Assembly (NCBI GenBank): GCA_004151065.3 | Contig: NWUY0300000936.1 | Location: forward strand, 107,229-128,908 | Direction of reading: 5' to 3' | From: Larix sibirica | Lineage: Eukaryota; Streptophyta; Pinopsida; Pinales; Pinaceae | DNA length: 21,680 nt | Shown here: one piece after another, positions 1-8,564 of the stretch | How the letters are laid out: each line of letters starts with the position of its first letter | Numbering within the stretch: the stretch's first letter is position 1 | Program-made: the position numbers and the translations under genes | The notes under the pieces: generated by a model | What the model was told of the DNA's origin: nothing | The model's database searches: none | What the model saw: only the letters and a program-made list of their open reading frames with translations

Positions 1-480
1 CGTGTCAAGTGGGAAGCAGTATTCTTTGGATGCAATTTCTGGAGCGATGGAGATGAATCTGGAAAATCCGAGACATGGGTTTAGTGTAGAAGATGCCCAA
101 TTAGTTTTACCCAAAAATAGAATCCGCTTAAATATTTTTCATTTGGGAGATCCGACTGGTTTCCAAAGTGGAATTTCCCAGATTTTTCTCATGGACGGAT
201 TTGGTAAATGGAACAACTCAGCTAGTTAGCTCAGCAATTGGGGAAATGGATCTTATATCTTCCTGTAATTTTCTCCGTATAAATACCTATCTTTTATGAT
301 CTAAGAGGGGAGGGAATTTGAAGGAGAAAATTAGTAGAAGGAGATTGGAGAAACTATGGTTAATGCAAAGCTTGTAATTTCTTGCAAACTTTCAATTTCA
401 TAGAAAGTTATTCTCTTAGATCCTCTTTTGTTAATTGATCAAATTTCTTTGATGAATGTTGATTTTCACTTCAGATTATT
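1..480 (+). other. LTR-like or promoter-like stretch with short open frame
   Basis: The first 229 bases stay open in one plus-strand frame that reaches the window edge and ends at TAG (227-229). The 75-residue translation resembles no family I know. It is followed by a TATAAATA box, then a purine-rich leader and a T-rich stretch. An open U3-like stretch, a TATA box and then an A/T-rich leader is the layout of an LTR, but it could equally be the promoter of a lost gene. No TG...CA ends, second LTR copy or primer-binding site could be shown, because the left side lies outside the window. The open frame is probably chance or a fragment of element coding sequence. Confidence 0.3.
278..287 (+). 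promoter_or_regulatory. TATA box (TATAAATACC)
   Basis: A canonical plant TATA element, TATAAATACC, sits about 50 bases after the end of the open frame at 229 and is followed by a purine-rich leader. By analogy with LTR promoters, transcription would start about 30 bases downstream, near 310. No coding region follows within the next 450 bases, so it is either an LTR promoter or a relic. Confidence 0.4.
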
Positions 481-937
481 TATNTCTATTATTTCTTATA
501 TGCTAAATAAGCCATCGTAAGCAATATTAATTGGCCTTATGATTCTCCAATTACAGATCTCTCAATGCTATATAAGAATTACAACCATAACAATTTTTCC
601 AATTGTTTTAGTAGTAAATGTTAATCAAATGAATTTATGAAACAATATTCGAGACTAAATGAATTACCTAGTAACATCAACATGAACACCATATGAAAAT
701 GTATAATTTACAAATCAAACAACATGAACATGAACATGATATGAAAATGAATAACATATACATCTCAAGTGAAACATACATATCAATAGTCAATATAGAT
801 GTTGACTCATATCTCAACAATCAAATACACTAGCTAGGTCTGCTACTAGACCCATACTCATCAGGTCCACATACACCATAAGAGTTTGAGGGTAAACCAC
901 TACCCATGTTAGATAACAATGCATATGATAGAAACTA
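481..937. other. AT-rich spacer with a short duplicated segment
   Basis: No gene is visible. The block AACATGAAC..ATATGAAAATG occurs at about 679-702 and again at about 727-749, a 48-base offset, with a local (AACATG)n expansion in the second copy. An ambiguous base lies at 484. The spacer ends just beyond the stop codon of the minus-strand pseudogene at 976. Confidence 0.5.
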
Positions 938-1031
938 ATGTATCTCTTCATTAAGATCTATGCCAGTCAAAAACATCAGATTGTGTCACTTGGTGCATCG
1001 GTGGATGATGTAACTAATGCGCTAGTGGATG

Positions 1032-1507
1032 CTTCATTAGTGGATGGTGGTGGGTTTGATGTAGGAGGGGATGGTGGTGATAGGCCTGTTGCAATAGGGG
1101 GTGGTGGTGGTGGTCCTGCCAAAGGAGGAGATGGTGATGGTGGGACTAGTGGATCGGTGCATGCAAATGCATCAATGGATGGTGGTAGGATTGTTGGAGA
1201 AGGAGATGGCAGTGGTGGGACTAGTGGATTGGTGGATGTATCTACATCAATAGATGGTGGTGGGCCTGTTAGAGGAGGGGATGCACAGGGGATGCCGGTG
1301 GTGGGACTAGTGGATCGGTGGATGCATGTGAATCAATGGATGGTGGTGGGCCTACTAGAGGAGGGGATAGTGATGGCGGGACTAGTGGATCGATGGATGG
1401 TATCAATGGATAGTGATGGGCGTGCTAGAGGAGGGGATGGAAATGATGGGCCTTCTGGAGGGAAAGATGGTAGTGGTGGGCCTACAAGAGGAGGTGGTAG
1501 TGGATAA
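1032..1507 (-). repeat. Degenerate 75-bp tandem repeat encoding Pro/Ser-rich tail
   Basis: On the plus strand the anchor ACTAGTGGAT recurs at 1145, 1220, 1306 and 1381, giving spacings of 75, 86 and 75 bases. Each unit carries a (C)ATCAATGGATGGTGGTGGG block and a GAGGAGGGGATG block. On the coding (minus) strand a unit spells 25 residues of the kind PPSIDA..STDPLVPPSPSP. The 86-base unit carries an 11-base insertion (CACAGGGGATG, about 1284) that partly repeats its neighbour GGGGATG. The next unit lacks 5 bases, so the net change is +6 and the outer repeats remain in phase. The repeats fade out on both sides into GGTGGT-type low-complexity DNA. Confidence 0.65.
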
Positions 1508-1924
1508 TAAGTAGATTCATGATGACTTCTAAATGATCCTACAACTGTTGTATCAGTGTATCATAGAGGAGGTGGAGGAGCATCATCATCAGAAAACGAA
1601 TCTGATGAAGACTCTAGAATACCCCTCAACTCATCGAGTAGCATGAGGGAACCGAAAACATAACACATCAATAACATCATATATCAGGGAAGGGTGGACC
1701 ACATGGGAGAAATATCAGGGTCTCATGTGATGAGAAGTGGTCATATAGGCTCCACCCCATGCCTGCTGATCAAATCACAAATATGATCCACCACATGGTG
1801 GTTGAATATGGGATAGGTAGCCTCCACTAATCCAAATTGGGTCTATGCTCAAGAAATACCTCCTCAGCCTCATCCTTCTCCTCATCATGCTGGGGTGGCT
1901 GATCCCCAACATACATGCCAATAT

Positions 1925-2049
1925 CTGCAAAATAATGGACAACAATAAATATTAGACAATTTAAACAAAATATTATAATAAATTACATGTGCATTAAATA
2001 AGATAAAAATTATACAGCTACATTAATCAAAATAAAATGATCATATTAC
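1925..2049 (-). other. Spliceosomal intron of the minus-strand pseudogene
   Basis: On the minus strand the donor reads GAGG^GTAATATG (GT at 2049-2048) and the acceptor reads a T-rich tract ending TTTTGCAG^ATATTGG (AG at 1926-1925). The 125-bp interval is markedly more AT-rich than the flanking coding blocks. Splicing joins PLDMR to DIGMYVGDQPP with a codon split after its first base (phase 1), so both sides stay in frame. This supports a true old plant intron and a host-gene-like origin for this coding sequence. Confidence 0.55.
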
Positions 2050-2954
2050 CCCTCATATCCAATGGCTTGTCTTGATTAAATCAAATGTTCACACATCCTC
2101 ACCAGTCCATCCTTGCATATGGATATCATACATAATCAATGAATGGTTGTCAGTCATGAATGCGTAACATCTCCAAAATCTCTACACTTGGTGCTCTACA
2201 CATGAAATCAAGATCTCCTCTCTTGGGCAATCCATTCCCTCGGATGTGCATACACACATCAATCATAGGTCCAATTGGTATGAGGTCAAATGTCATCCCG
2301 AATGTGGGTCGAGGCACTGGAAAACTATCAAAAAATATAGTAAATAACTCTAGTGTGAAGAAGAGGAACTATCTACCCTATAACTAGATATGATAGTGGT
2401 CTAAATCTATAAAAATTGTTGTCGAAAAATAATAGCCCACCTGATCAACTTGGGTCTCTGTAGTAAAATATCTACATAATATAACATAGTGCAACTAAGG
2501 TGTTTCTCGTCAGTGAAATGGTGTGCTATGATGGTAACAGACAAGCTCAAGCACATATCCTCCTCTGATCGAAATGCATGTAGCCTCAACTAGTCCCCAC
2601 TCACCTAGAACTCATTGGGGCGAGTAATATCCACACTAATTAATCACTAAACATACATCAACTGAGTCTCAACTGTAACACCAAGTGGTAGATCGGGAAA
2701 ATGGGGAAAGTACTCCCCCTGAAAGATAAACTTGTGGTGAAATAAACATCCTCTTTTGTGGGATGGTACCAAATATCAGGACCAACCCTGAAGGCATGTT
2801 TGTCATGATCCCAACGATGGATCAAATTTGTCAGTAGCTCAATCTGCCCCCTAAGCGAACTAGACTCTTCATCAAACTTGAGGAGGTCAACGTGAAATAA
2901 GATCTATCAAGTCACATTAGAAATAGGGGAGGAATCAAATCCCTCTCCCTCTCC

Positions 2955-3169
2955 CTCCCCTTCTATACCCAATCGACGTTATACAAATCGACCTTAAATG
3001 GTGGTGGTGCTTGTCCCTAATTCATATACAATTTTTATCATGAATTATATTACTAAATTAGAAATATATACAAAATACATACATGAAATACTTATTAAAA
3101 AATTTAATTTTTTTTTGGGTCCAACAAACATTTCCATTATCGTTGCGGTATGATTTTAAAAAGGCACAT
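2955..3169. other. AT-rich spacer
   Basis: This separates the start of the minus-strand pseudogene from the motif array to its right. A CT-rich block (2942-2958) that encodes the acidic GEGEGEG leader of the pseudogene marks its left edge. A run of T follows near 3107-3116. No gene, terminus or clear repeat is visible. Confidence 0.5.
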
Positions 3170-4433
3170 ACATGGGCGCACTTTTACAGTAGACCATCAT
3201 CAATGGGGATGATAAATTAAAACGAATTCACCACGAGTGGTGCATATGTATTTAACATGAAGCATCATACACGACGCGCCTAGAAACAAAAGTAAAAAAA
3301 TATGGAACACAATTTCTATAAATTTTCTATGTACTAGTGGTGTGCCTAAAATAAAAAAAAATGCACCAGTAATGGTTCTTTAAAGATATCACTATTAACT
3401 GATCCATAAGATGCATCGGTGGCTATTTTTGAATTTTATTATTTTTCCATTGACGGTGTGCCCAATCTCGTAGTAAACATTGTCATTGGTGCAAGGGACA
3501 ACACATTGTTTCTAGGGCCCAACATAACGCACTAGTGAGTATTTCGGGTTTTTCAATTATAAATGTATTGTCAATGCACCTATTATATCCAAATGCACCG
3601 GTAAAGTTTTTCCATACAAAGGGTCGTTGGATGATGGTTCACTTAGGATACTATAACGTATCGTTGAGGGTGCTCGATCAGACACCCCGATGAAGACGAT
3701 GCATGCTAGTTTTTGGTTGTAGATGGTGCACCTTATCTAGATGAACACAACGTTATAGGTGCGCTATAGGACACACTATTGCCAGTGTGCCACCAAACAC
3801 ATTGGTTTATATGATGCATTGCGATGTTATTGGGTTCACTGATGCAATTATCAAAACATAACCACACCACATTTGGCGCGAACTATCTGGTGTATTTTGG
3901 GAAATGAATGCATCAAATACAGTGCAACTTGTAAAAGCATTATATTCCAGTGCATCGCGAGTTCCACGGGAGCATCGACATAATTATTTTTATTTTTTTG
4001 AATAATTTTAACTATACAAAGCCGAATTTCAAAATTTAAGTCGTTGAAAATTTAAATTGAAGGATAACAATTGATTTGCCTAGTTCCTTTCATGCCGAGG
4101 AGGCATGGTTTCTATCTATGAGAAAAATGAAAAAAATGTATTGTTTGGAAATTATAAAATGAACATAAATCAACCTCAGATGCACACAAATTGACAAGTA
4201 CGATGGTACATGAACACTATAGATCGGTAAGTATTTGAGCACCAATGCTTGTATGGATCTAGAGAAGCACTGTAACAATGTGAAAAATGATTTTACGATT
4301 TGTTTTTTTAATCTTATTCTACCCTAACAGGGTGCACAAGTAAATTTTGTGATGCACTTGTGCCGTATATGTAATAAAGCGCATTGAAAAACACATATGT
4401 TATATTTTTTTTTTAAATTATTTCATTAATGTA

Positions 4434-4458
4434 CGGTGTGTTTTGATAAAACACACCG
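4434..4458. repeat. Perfect 11-bp inverted repeat, 3-base loop
   Basis: CGGTGTGTTTT, loop GAT, then AAAACACACCG: two complementary 11-base arms without mismatch. Each arm contains the CACACCG / CGGTGTG variant of the subterminal motif, so the hairpin consists of two motif copies facing each other. A second, looser motif pair (GCACAAGT at 4334-4341 and ACTTGTGC at 4356-4363) lies about 70 bases upstream. Confidence 0.75.
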
Positions 4459-4950
4459 GTGATTATATTGAAATCTAGCTACATTGTTGTGTTGGGTAAG
4501 AAATAGCGCACCGATAAATTTGAAATAATTTTTTTTGTTTTCTACAAAAATATTAGTCTTCCGATGTGTTGTTTAGAAAAGCACCGATGTGTTTATAGTT
4601 ACCAAGTGTACCAAATAATGTATACATTATATTTTAAATTTCAGAATAATTTCAATTATTTTGGTGCATCATTTGTAAACACATTGGTGCTTATGTATTT
4701 GTTAGGAGCACCAATTGTTTTATTTTAGAATTTTATTTAAAAATGTAAATTTAAACCAATAGGTCATTTAAACTATATGGTGCATTCATAAATACTAAAG
4801 TGCACCCATGCCCTTATATATAATAGGCTTACCGGAGACAAAACATCCACAAAAACCTTTGTCCACCCGCCTCTACTATCCATCTCCGCTATAAATAGAT
4901 AAAGGCGATTTTTTTATTGGAGGCTCTGCAAAAACCTCCTCTAGATGGTG

Positions 4951-4964
4951 TTCTCCTTGTAGTG
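4951..4964 (-). repeat. CACTA-type terminal sequence (TIR)
   Basis: TTCTCCTTGTAGTG on the plus strand reads CACTACAAGGAGAA on the minus strand. The CACTACAAG start is shared by many plant CACTA elements. A 3-base target duplication is expected; the bases after it are AAA. No matching inverted copy was found elsewhere in the window, so only one end is proposed. Confidence 0.5.
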
Positions 4965-6060
4965 AAAGGAAAACTCCCTATTGGTGATAATGGTTTATTT
5001 TTCCTCTATACTCTTGATCTCTTTATCCTACCTCTAATCACACCCTCCACTTGTGTCTCCTCTATAATGTGATTGATGGAAACAATGTTATAATCAAATT
5101 TTCACTTTGTTAGACCATATCAACAATAAGCCCTTCAATTCATGTATGCAATGACAATGTTTGGAATTCCTTTGAACAACATATAACATGCTTTCAGTCT
5201 TTGAAGACATAGTCTATATAAACATTCCTTTATACAACACAACATAGATTCAAGTTTTTCATGCAAGGAAAAACTAGCGAGTGATATTGTAACTTAGATT
5301 CACATATTTTCATGATTATTTCAACTAAGCATAATTATCTTCATGCCTTCAATAATACATAAGAAAACATTCCTATTTCTAACTTTTTCTTAGAGGCCTA
5401 TCAACACCTCACCTTGGAAGTCACATAGCATATCACACAATTTGGGTTTTGCTTCCTCCTCAAAACACTATATTTAGGGTTTTAAGGTTAGTGATCCCAT
5501 TCTCATGCATGAAACACTTCATGCCTTTTTTAAAGTATTAATTCACTACTCTTTAAAGATATGTCATCATTTGGAAATGGTGTTTAACTTATAAGCCTCT
5601 CGCCTCATGATTTTAGATTCAATACTATGTATAGGGTTTCAAGTACCTTAAAGGTACATTTCAATCAAATCGAAGCAAAACATGGCATAATTCATCATAC
5701 ACATTAGAAAATGATTCAAAACAAACATTGAAAATATACACAATATTTACAACTTATACAAGCATTGCCTTCTCATGATTTCAAGGGGTTATGCATATTG
5801 ATTTCTTTCTCCTTTTAATGGAATCAGTTTGAAGCATAAATCATGATGTGTTTCAATCCTAAATATAAATAACATCTCCCTTAACTCTTCAAGACATCCC
5901 TAAACTATTTCTAACTCTCAAGCATGCACAATAATCAAATTTTCCAAGATATGGGGGATTTGAGCAATGATTTTTAGGGAAGTTAAAAAAACAATTAAAA
6001 TAAATTAGGTCCTAATATAAATCATAATTTTTCATCATGAAATTATTAAACCAGTGCACC
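4965..6060. other. AT-rich DNA, no recognisable gene
   Basis: Both strands are rich in stop codons with no open frame of note. No motif, tRNA or terminal repeat could be supported. It lies outside the proposed CACTA end. Confidence 0.5.
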
Positions 6061-6248
6061 ATAAATTTCCCTAGGATTTTTAGTTCATTCTCCCTTTATT
6101 CAACCCTTTAAACCCAAAAAAACAATCAAAACATGCCCAAATGATCACCTACATGGCATGCTCACATTTGTTATAATGAATAGTAATGACCAAAAGGACT
6201 TTCCATGGGTTTTATAAATTTCCCTAGGATTTTTAGTTCATTCTCCCT
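6061..6248 (+). repeat. Perfect 35-bp direct repeat (two copies, 153 bp apart)
   Basis: The segment from ATAAATTTCC to CATTCTCCCT is identical at 6061-6095 and 6214-6248. Flanking bases differ on both sides, so the match is bounded. The surrounding DNA shows no other similarity between the two sites, which suggests a recent local copying event or template switch in otherwise old sequence. Confidence 0.8.
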
Positions 6249-8282
6249 CACTACTTTTATAAATAAAAATTGTAAGCACACTAAAAAAATGCTTGGAAAA
6301 CTCATGAAAAGGGCCCTTGTTTAATAGTCAATATCTCTTAAATGGAAAACTGAGTATTTGAGTTTTTTGGTGAGAATTTGCACATATATGTCTATATAAT
6401 ATATACCAAATATCACACCTACACACTTCATATAGTTTGGTATATATGTCAATGTTTAGAAGATGGTCTGCACATTCCTAAAATGCTCAAAATAGAGGAT
6501 TTTCCCTTTGTTCAAGCTACAAGAGTTCTTCCACTTTCAACCACTAATTGGGGATGAATAAGGTGAGTCTTATTCCTCTAGGAATTTATTTCAAATAATT
6601 ATTTAATTATTGAAAACGTTCACATACAAAAACCTCATAAAAAATAGACTTAGGGAAAGGAGGTGCAATTATAGGAAAAAATTTAGTTTTCCTCTCCTCA
6701 ATAAGAAAGCCTTACTAACCAATCAATATAAAATTTCAAAGAACTCATAGCACCCCTTTATTAATCATAATTTGATATTACATTCCCTCATTTCACACAA
6801 TTTATTTTGTCAAAAAATTAGCATGCTGGAGTTTCCAAATCATTTTCAAACATATTTTGTTAACTAATTGATTATACACAACAATTGTTTGATCATCATC
6901 ATTTAAATCATTTTCATATCAAATCCTCATAGCAAATAATGAATTTATGGTACTCATTAGTCTAAAATATTAATTTCATAAACACAATTTAGATAGAGTA
7001 CACTATCTTTTTCAGATGAAGCTCCAAGGAAACTGATTGTGGGGGGACTAATTTCCTTCCAACCATAGGCTATTCCCTTGTAAATTGACACCCCCATGTT
7101 GGGATATGAGATTAACAGGGCGATGAATATTTTCAAGGTTTCCCAAACCCCTCTTCTCTTCACTAGAATATTCCAAGATACCAAGTAATCAAGTCAATAT
7201 TGGTTCTTTGTTCAATCTCTCATCTAGAACAACCCTTGACACTCATCCCTTGCTCCATACAACATAGGAAGTCATTATTTATTTGATTTTTAGTATCTCA
7301 TGCATGTCCTTCCTCTCTATACACTTTGGTATGGTTAATTTGAGCCCAAGACACTGCTTACTTCCATTTTTTATTTATAGTATTGTGAAGCTTATTGGAT
7401 AAGGATTTTATGGTTCTTTCGAAAACCTAATAGAACATTAACCTTTAGGGTTTTGAAATGATATATAGTTTATCTCCAATGGTGTCTAAGATCACATAGT
7501 AACCCGTTTTTCATCTCTCCAAGTTTCATATGATATTTGGGTTGAGGTTTCTTGCTCCAAACCCTTCTTTTCTCTTCGAGAACCCTTGTTTTTCCAAGAT
7601 TTTCCCTCCCCATGGGATTTTGCCTCCATGAATTTAGTGAAGGAGGTAGAGGGAGGAGTCTTTCCTCCACCCATTTCTTGGTGCCCAAAATATAGGAGGT
7701 AGTTACTACAAAATAGGATCTAGGAAAATTGGCATAGGATTACTAAGTTCCCACCTTCAAATTTCCCCTTTCACTTAACTGGCCACTCAATTCAATTTAA
7801 TCATAAACTCAAGGATAAATAGAAATGGTACAAGCAAATGAAGAACATTTGTGTATAGGGTAAAGCATAATCATAAGGAATTTTTATTTCCCCCCATTAT
7901 CTCCCCTTACCTTTACCTTTGGTGGAATCATAGCCCCATGAGTGTCCTCCCCACCATAAAGCCTTGGAACTTTTCATCATGATTAAAATAATCATGTTTG
8001 TCAGTGTTGGAAATCACCATGGAAACTACCTCATGGTGTTAAACAACACATAGTAAAAGAATGCATAATTACAATATAAATAAGATTAAGTTCAAAAAGT
8101 CAAGATCAATATATTATATTTCCCTCCCCCTTGGAATAACACCATCCTTTGTGTTCTCTTCTTTTCAGTAAGATTCCATGTCTTCATGTTTAAGTTGCTT
8201 CTGCAATGCCTTTCTCTTCAAGCCCACTTTGTCTTGCTAGTAGTTATATTGGACATCAACATTCAATAATTCCTTTGTATTT
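6249..8282. other. AT-rich DNA, no recognisable gene
   Basis: Short minus-strand open frames at 6957-7184 and 7470-7688 show no family resemblance, and the second region is open in two overlapping frames at once, which argues against coding. A 7-bp inverted pair (CACCATG 8015-8021, CATGGTG 8032-8038) is the only local structure noted. Confidence 0.45.
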
Positions 8283-8301
8283 CCTTGGAGTATCTCCAAG
8301 G
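8283..8301. repeat. Perfect 8-bp hairpin
   Basis: CCTTGGAG, loop TAT, CTCCAAGG: complementary 8-base arms with a 3-base loop. It stands alone in AT-rich DNA with no gene beside it and may be chance or a relic of a small element. Confidence 0.5.
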
Positions 8302-8544
8302 ACTTTATCATTTTAGTACATGCCTATTAAAAGCATCAAAGGAAAAACATGTTTATCATAGCCATTTTAAGCAAAAATTAATCCTTTAATAAAGATTCAA
8401 ATTTTATAATCGAAGCATATATATTCAGAACACAAGATAAAACATATAAATATAGACAATACTTATATGTATGAACATAACTCTACTCCATATGGATGCC
8501 ACAAGTGAGATTCAACTCATTGTCTTCTTTGACATGCCAAAGGT

Positions 8545-8564
8545 TATATATATATATATATATA
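8545..8564. repeat. (TA)10 microsatellite
   Basis: Ten uninterrupted TA units. The minus-strand open frame of 93 codons that spans it (8512-8793) translates the tract as alternating Tyr/Ile, shows no known domain, and is not called as a gene. Confidence 0.9.

Larger units (their letters stand above)
976..2954 (-). pseudogene. Broken plant gene-like ORF, conserved N-block plus Pro-rich tail (possibly plant-mobile-domain-like)
   Basis: Read on the minus strand. From 2954 down to about 2650 the frame gives an acidic leader, then LLKFDEESSSLRGQIELLTN and a W..DKHAF....WYHPTKEDVYF segment ending in FRGEYFPHFPDLPLG. Stops follow, then RLHAFRSEEDM...HHFTDEKHLSCTMLYYVDILLQRP (about 2581-2430), more stops, then PRPTFGMTFDLIPIGPMIDV (about 2310-2250). 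After a 125-bp intron the frame resumes with DIGMYVGDQPPQHDEEKDEA, an acidic run SSSDSFSDDDAPPPP, and a long Pro/Ser tail that stops at TGA (976-978). At least ten in-frame stops and several frameshifts make it dead. The W...F...(T/P)xEDV pattern vaguely recalls the plant mobile domain found in host genes and transposons, but that link is weak. Function unknown. Confidence 0.5.
3170..4964. mobile_element. Candidate CACTA (En/Spm-like) DNA transposon end with subterminal repeat array
   Basis: The stretch carries about 16 copies, counted by eye, of GCACC or its complement GGTGC in both orientations, many extended to GCACCGGT, GCACCGAT or ATTGGTGCA. Examples are at 3238, 3363, 3484, 3595, 3724, 4332, 4506, 4582, 4662, 4686 and 4781. 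I counted about six in the next 7 kb. The array is followed at 4951-4964 by TTCTCCTTGTAGTG, the complement of a CACTACAAGGAGAA end, which is the classic CACTA terminus in the correct orientation. Clustered short subterminal motifs in both orientations are typical of this superfamily, where they bind transposase. No transposase coding sequence is recognisable. The opposite terminus was not found; CACTACCC at 898 is a poor match. Confidence 0.5.

Noticed and set aside
898-911. CACTACCCATG as the left terminus of the CACTA candidate
   Set aside because: Only the first six bases match the right terminus (CACTACAAGG), no subterminal motifs lie beside it, and the flanking trinucleotides (AAC and AAA) differ.
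938-1507. Gly-rich 189-codon plus-strand open frame as a gene (glycine-rich protein)
   Set aside because: It is antisense to a Pro-rich tail that is in frame with conserved minus-strand blocks and a terminal stop. The repeat composition keeps several frames open.
7470-7688. Two overlapping minus-strand open frames as a small gene
   Set aside because: Both registers are open over the same bases and neither has a recognisable domain or gene context. The stretch is locally purine-rich, which depletes stops.
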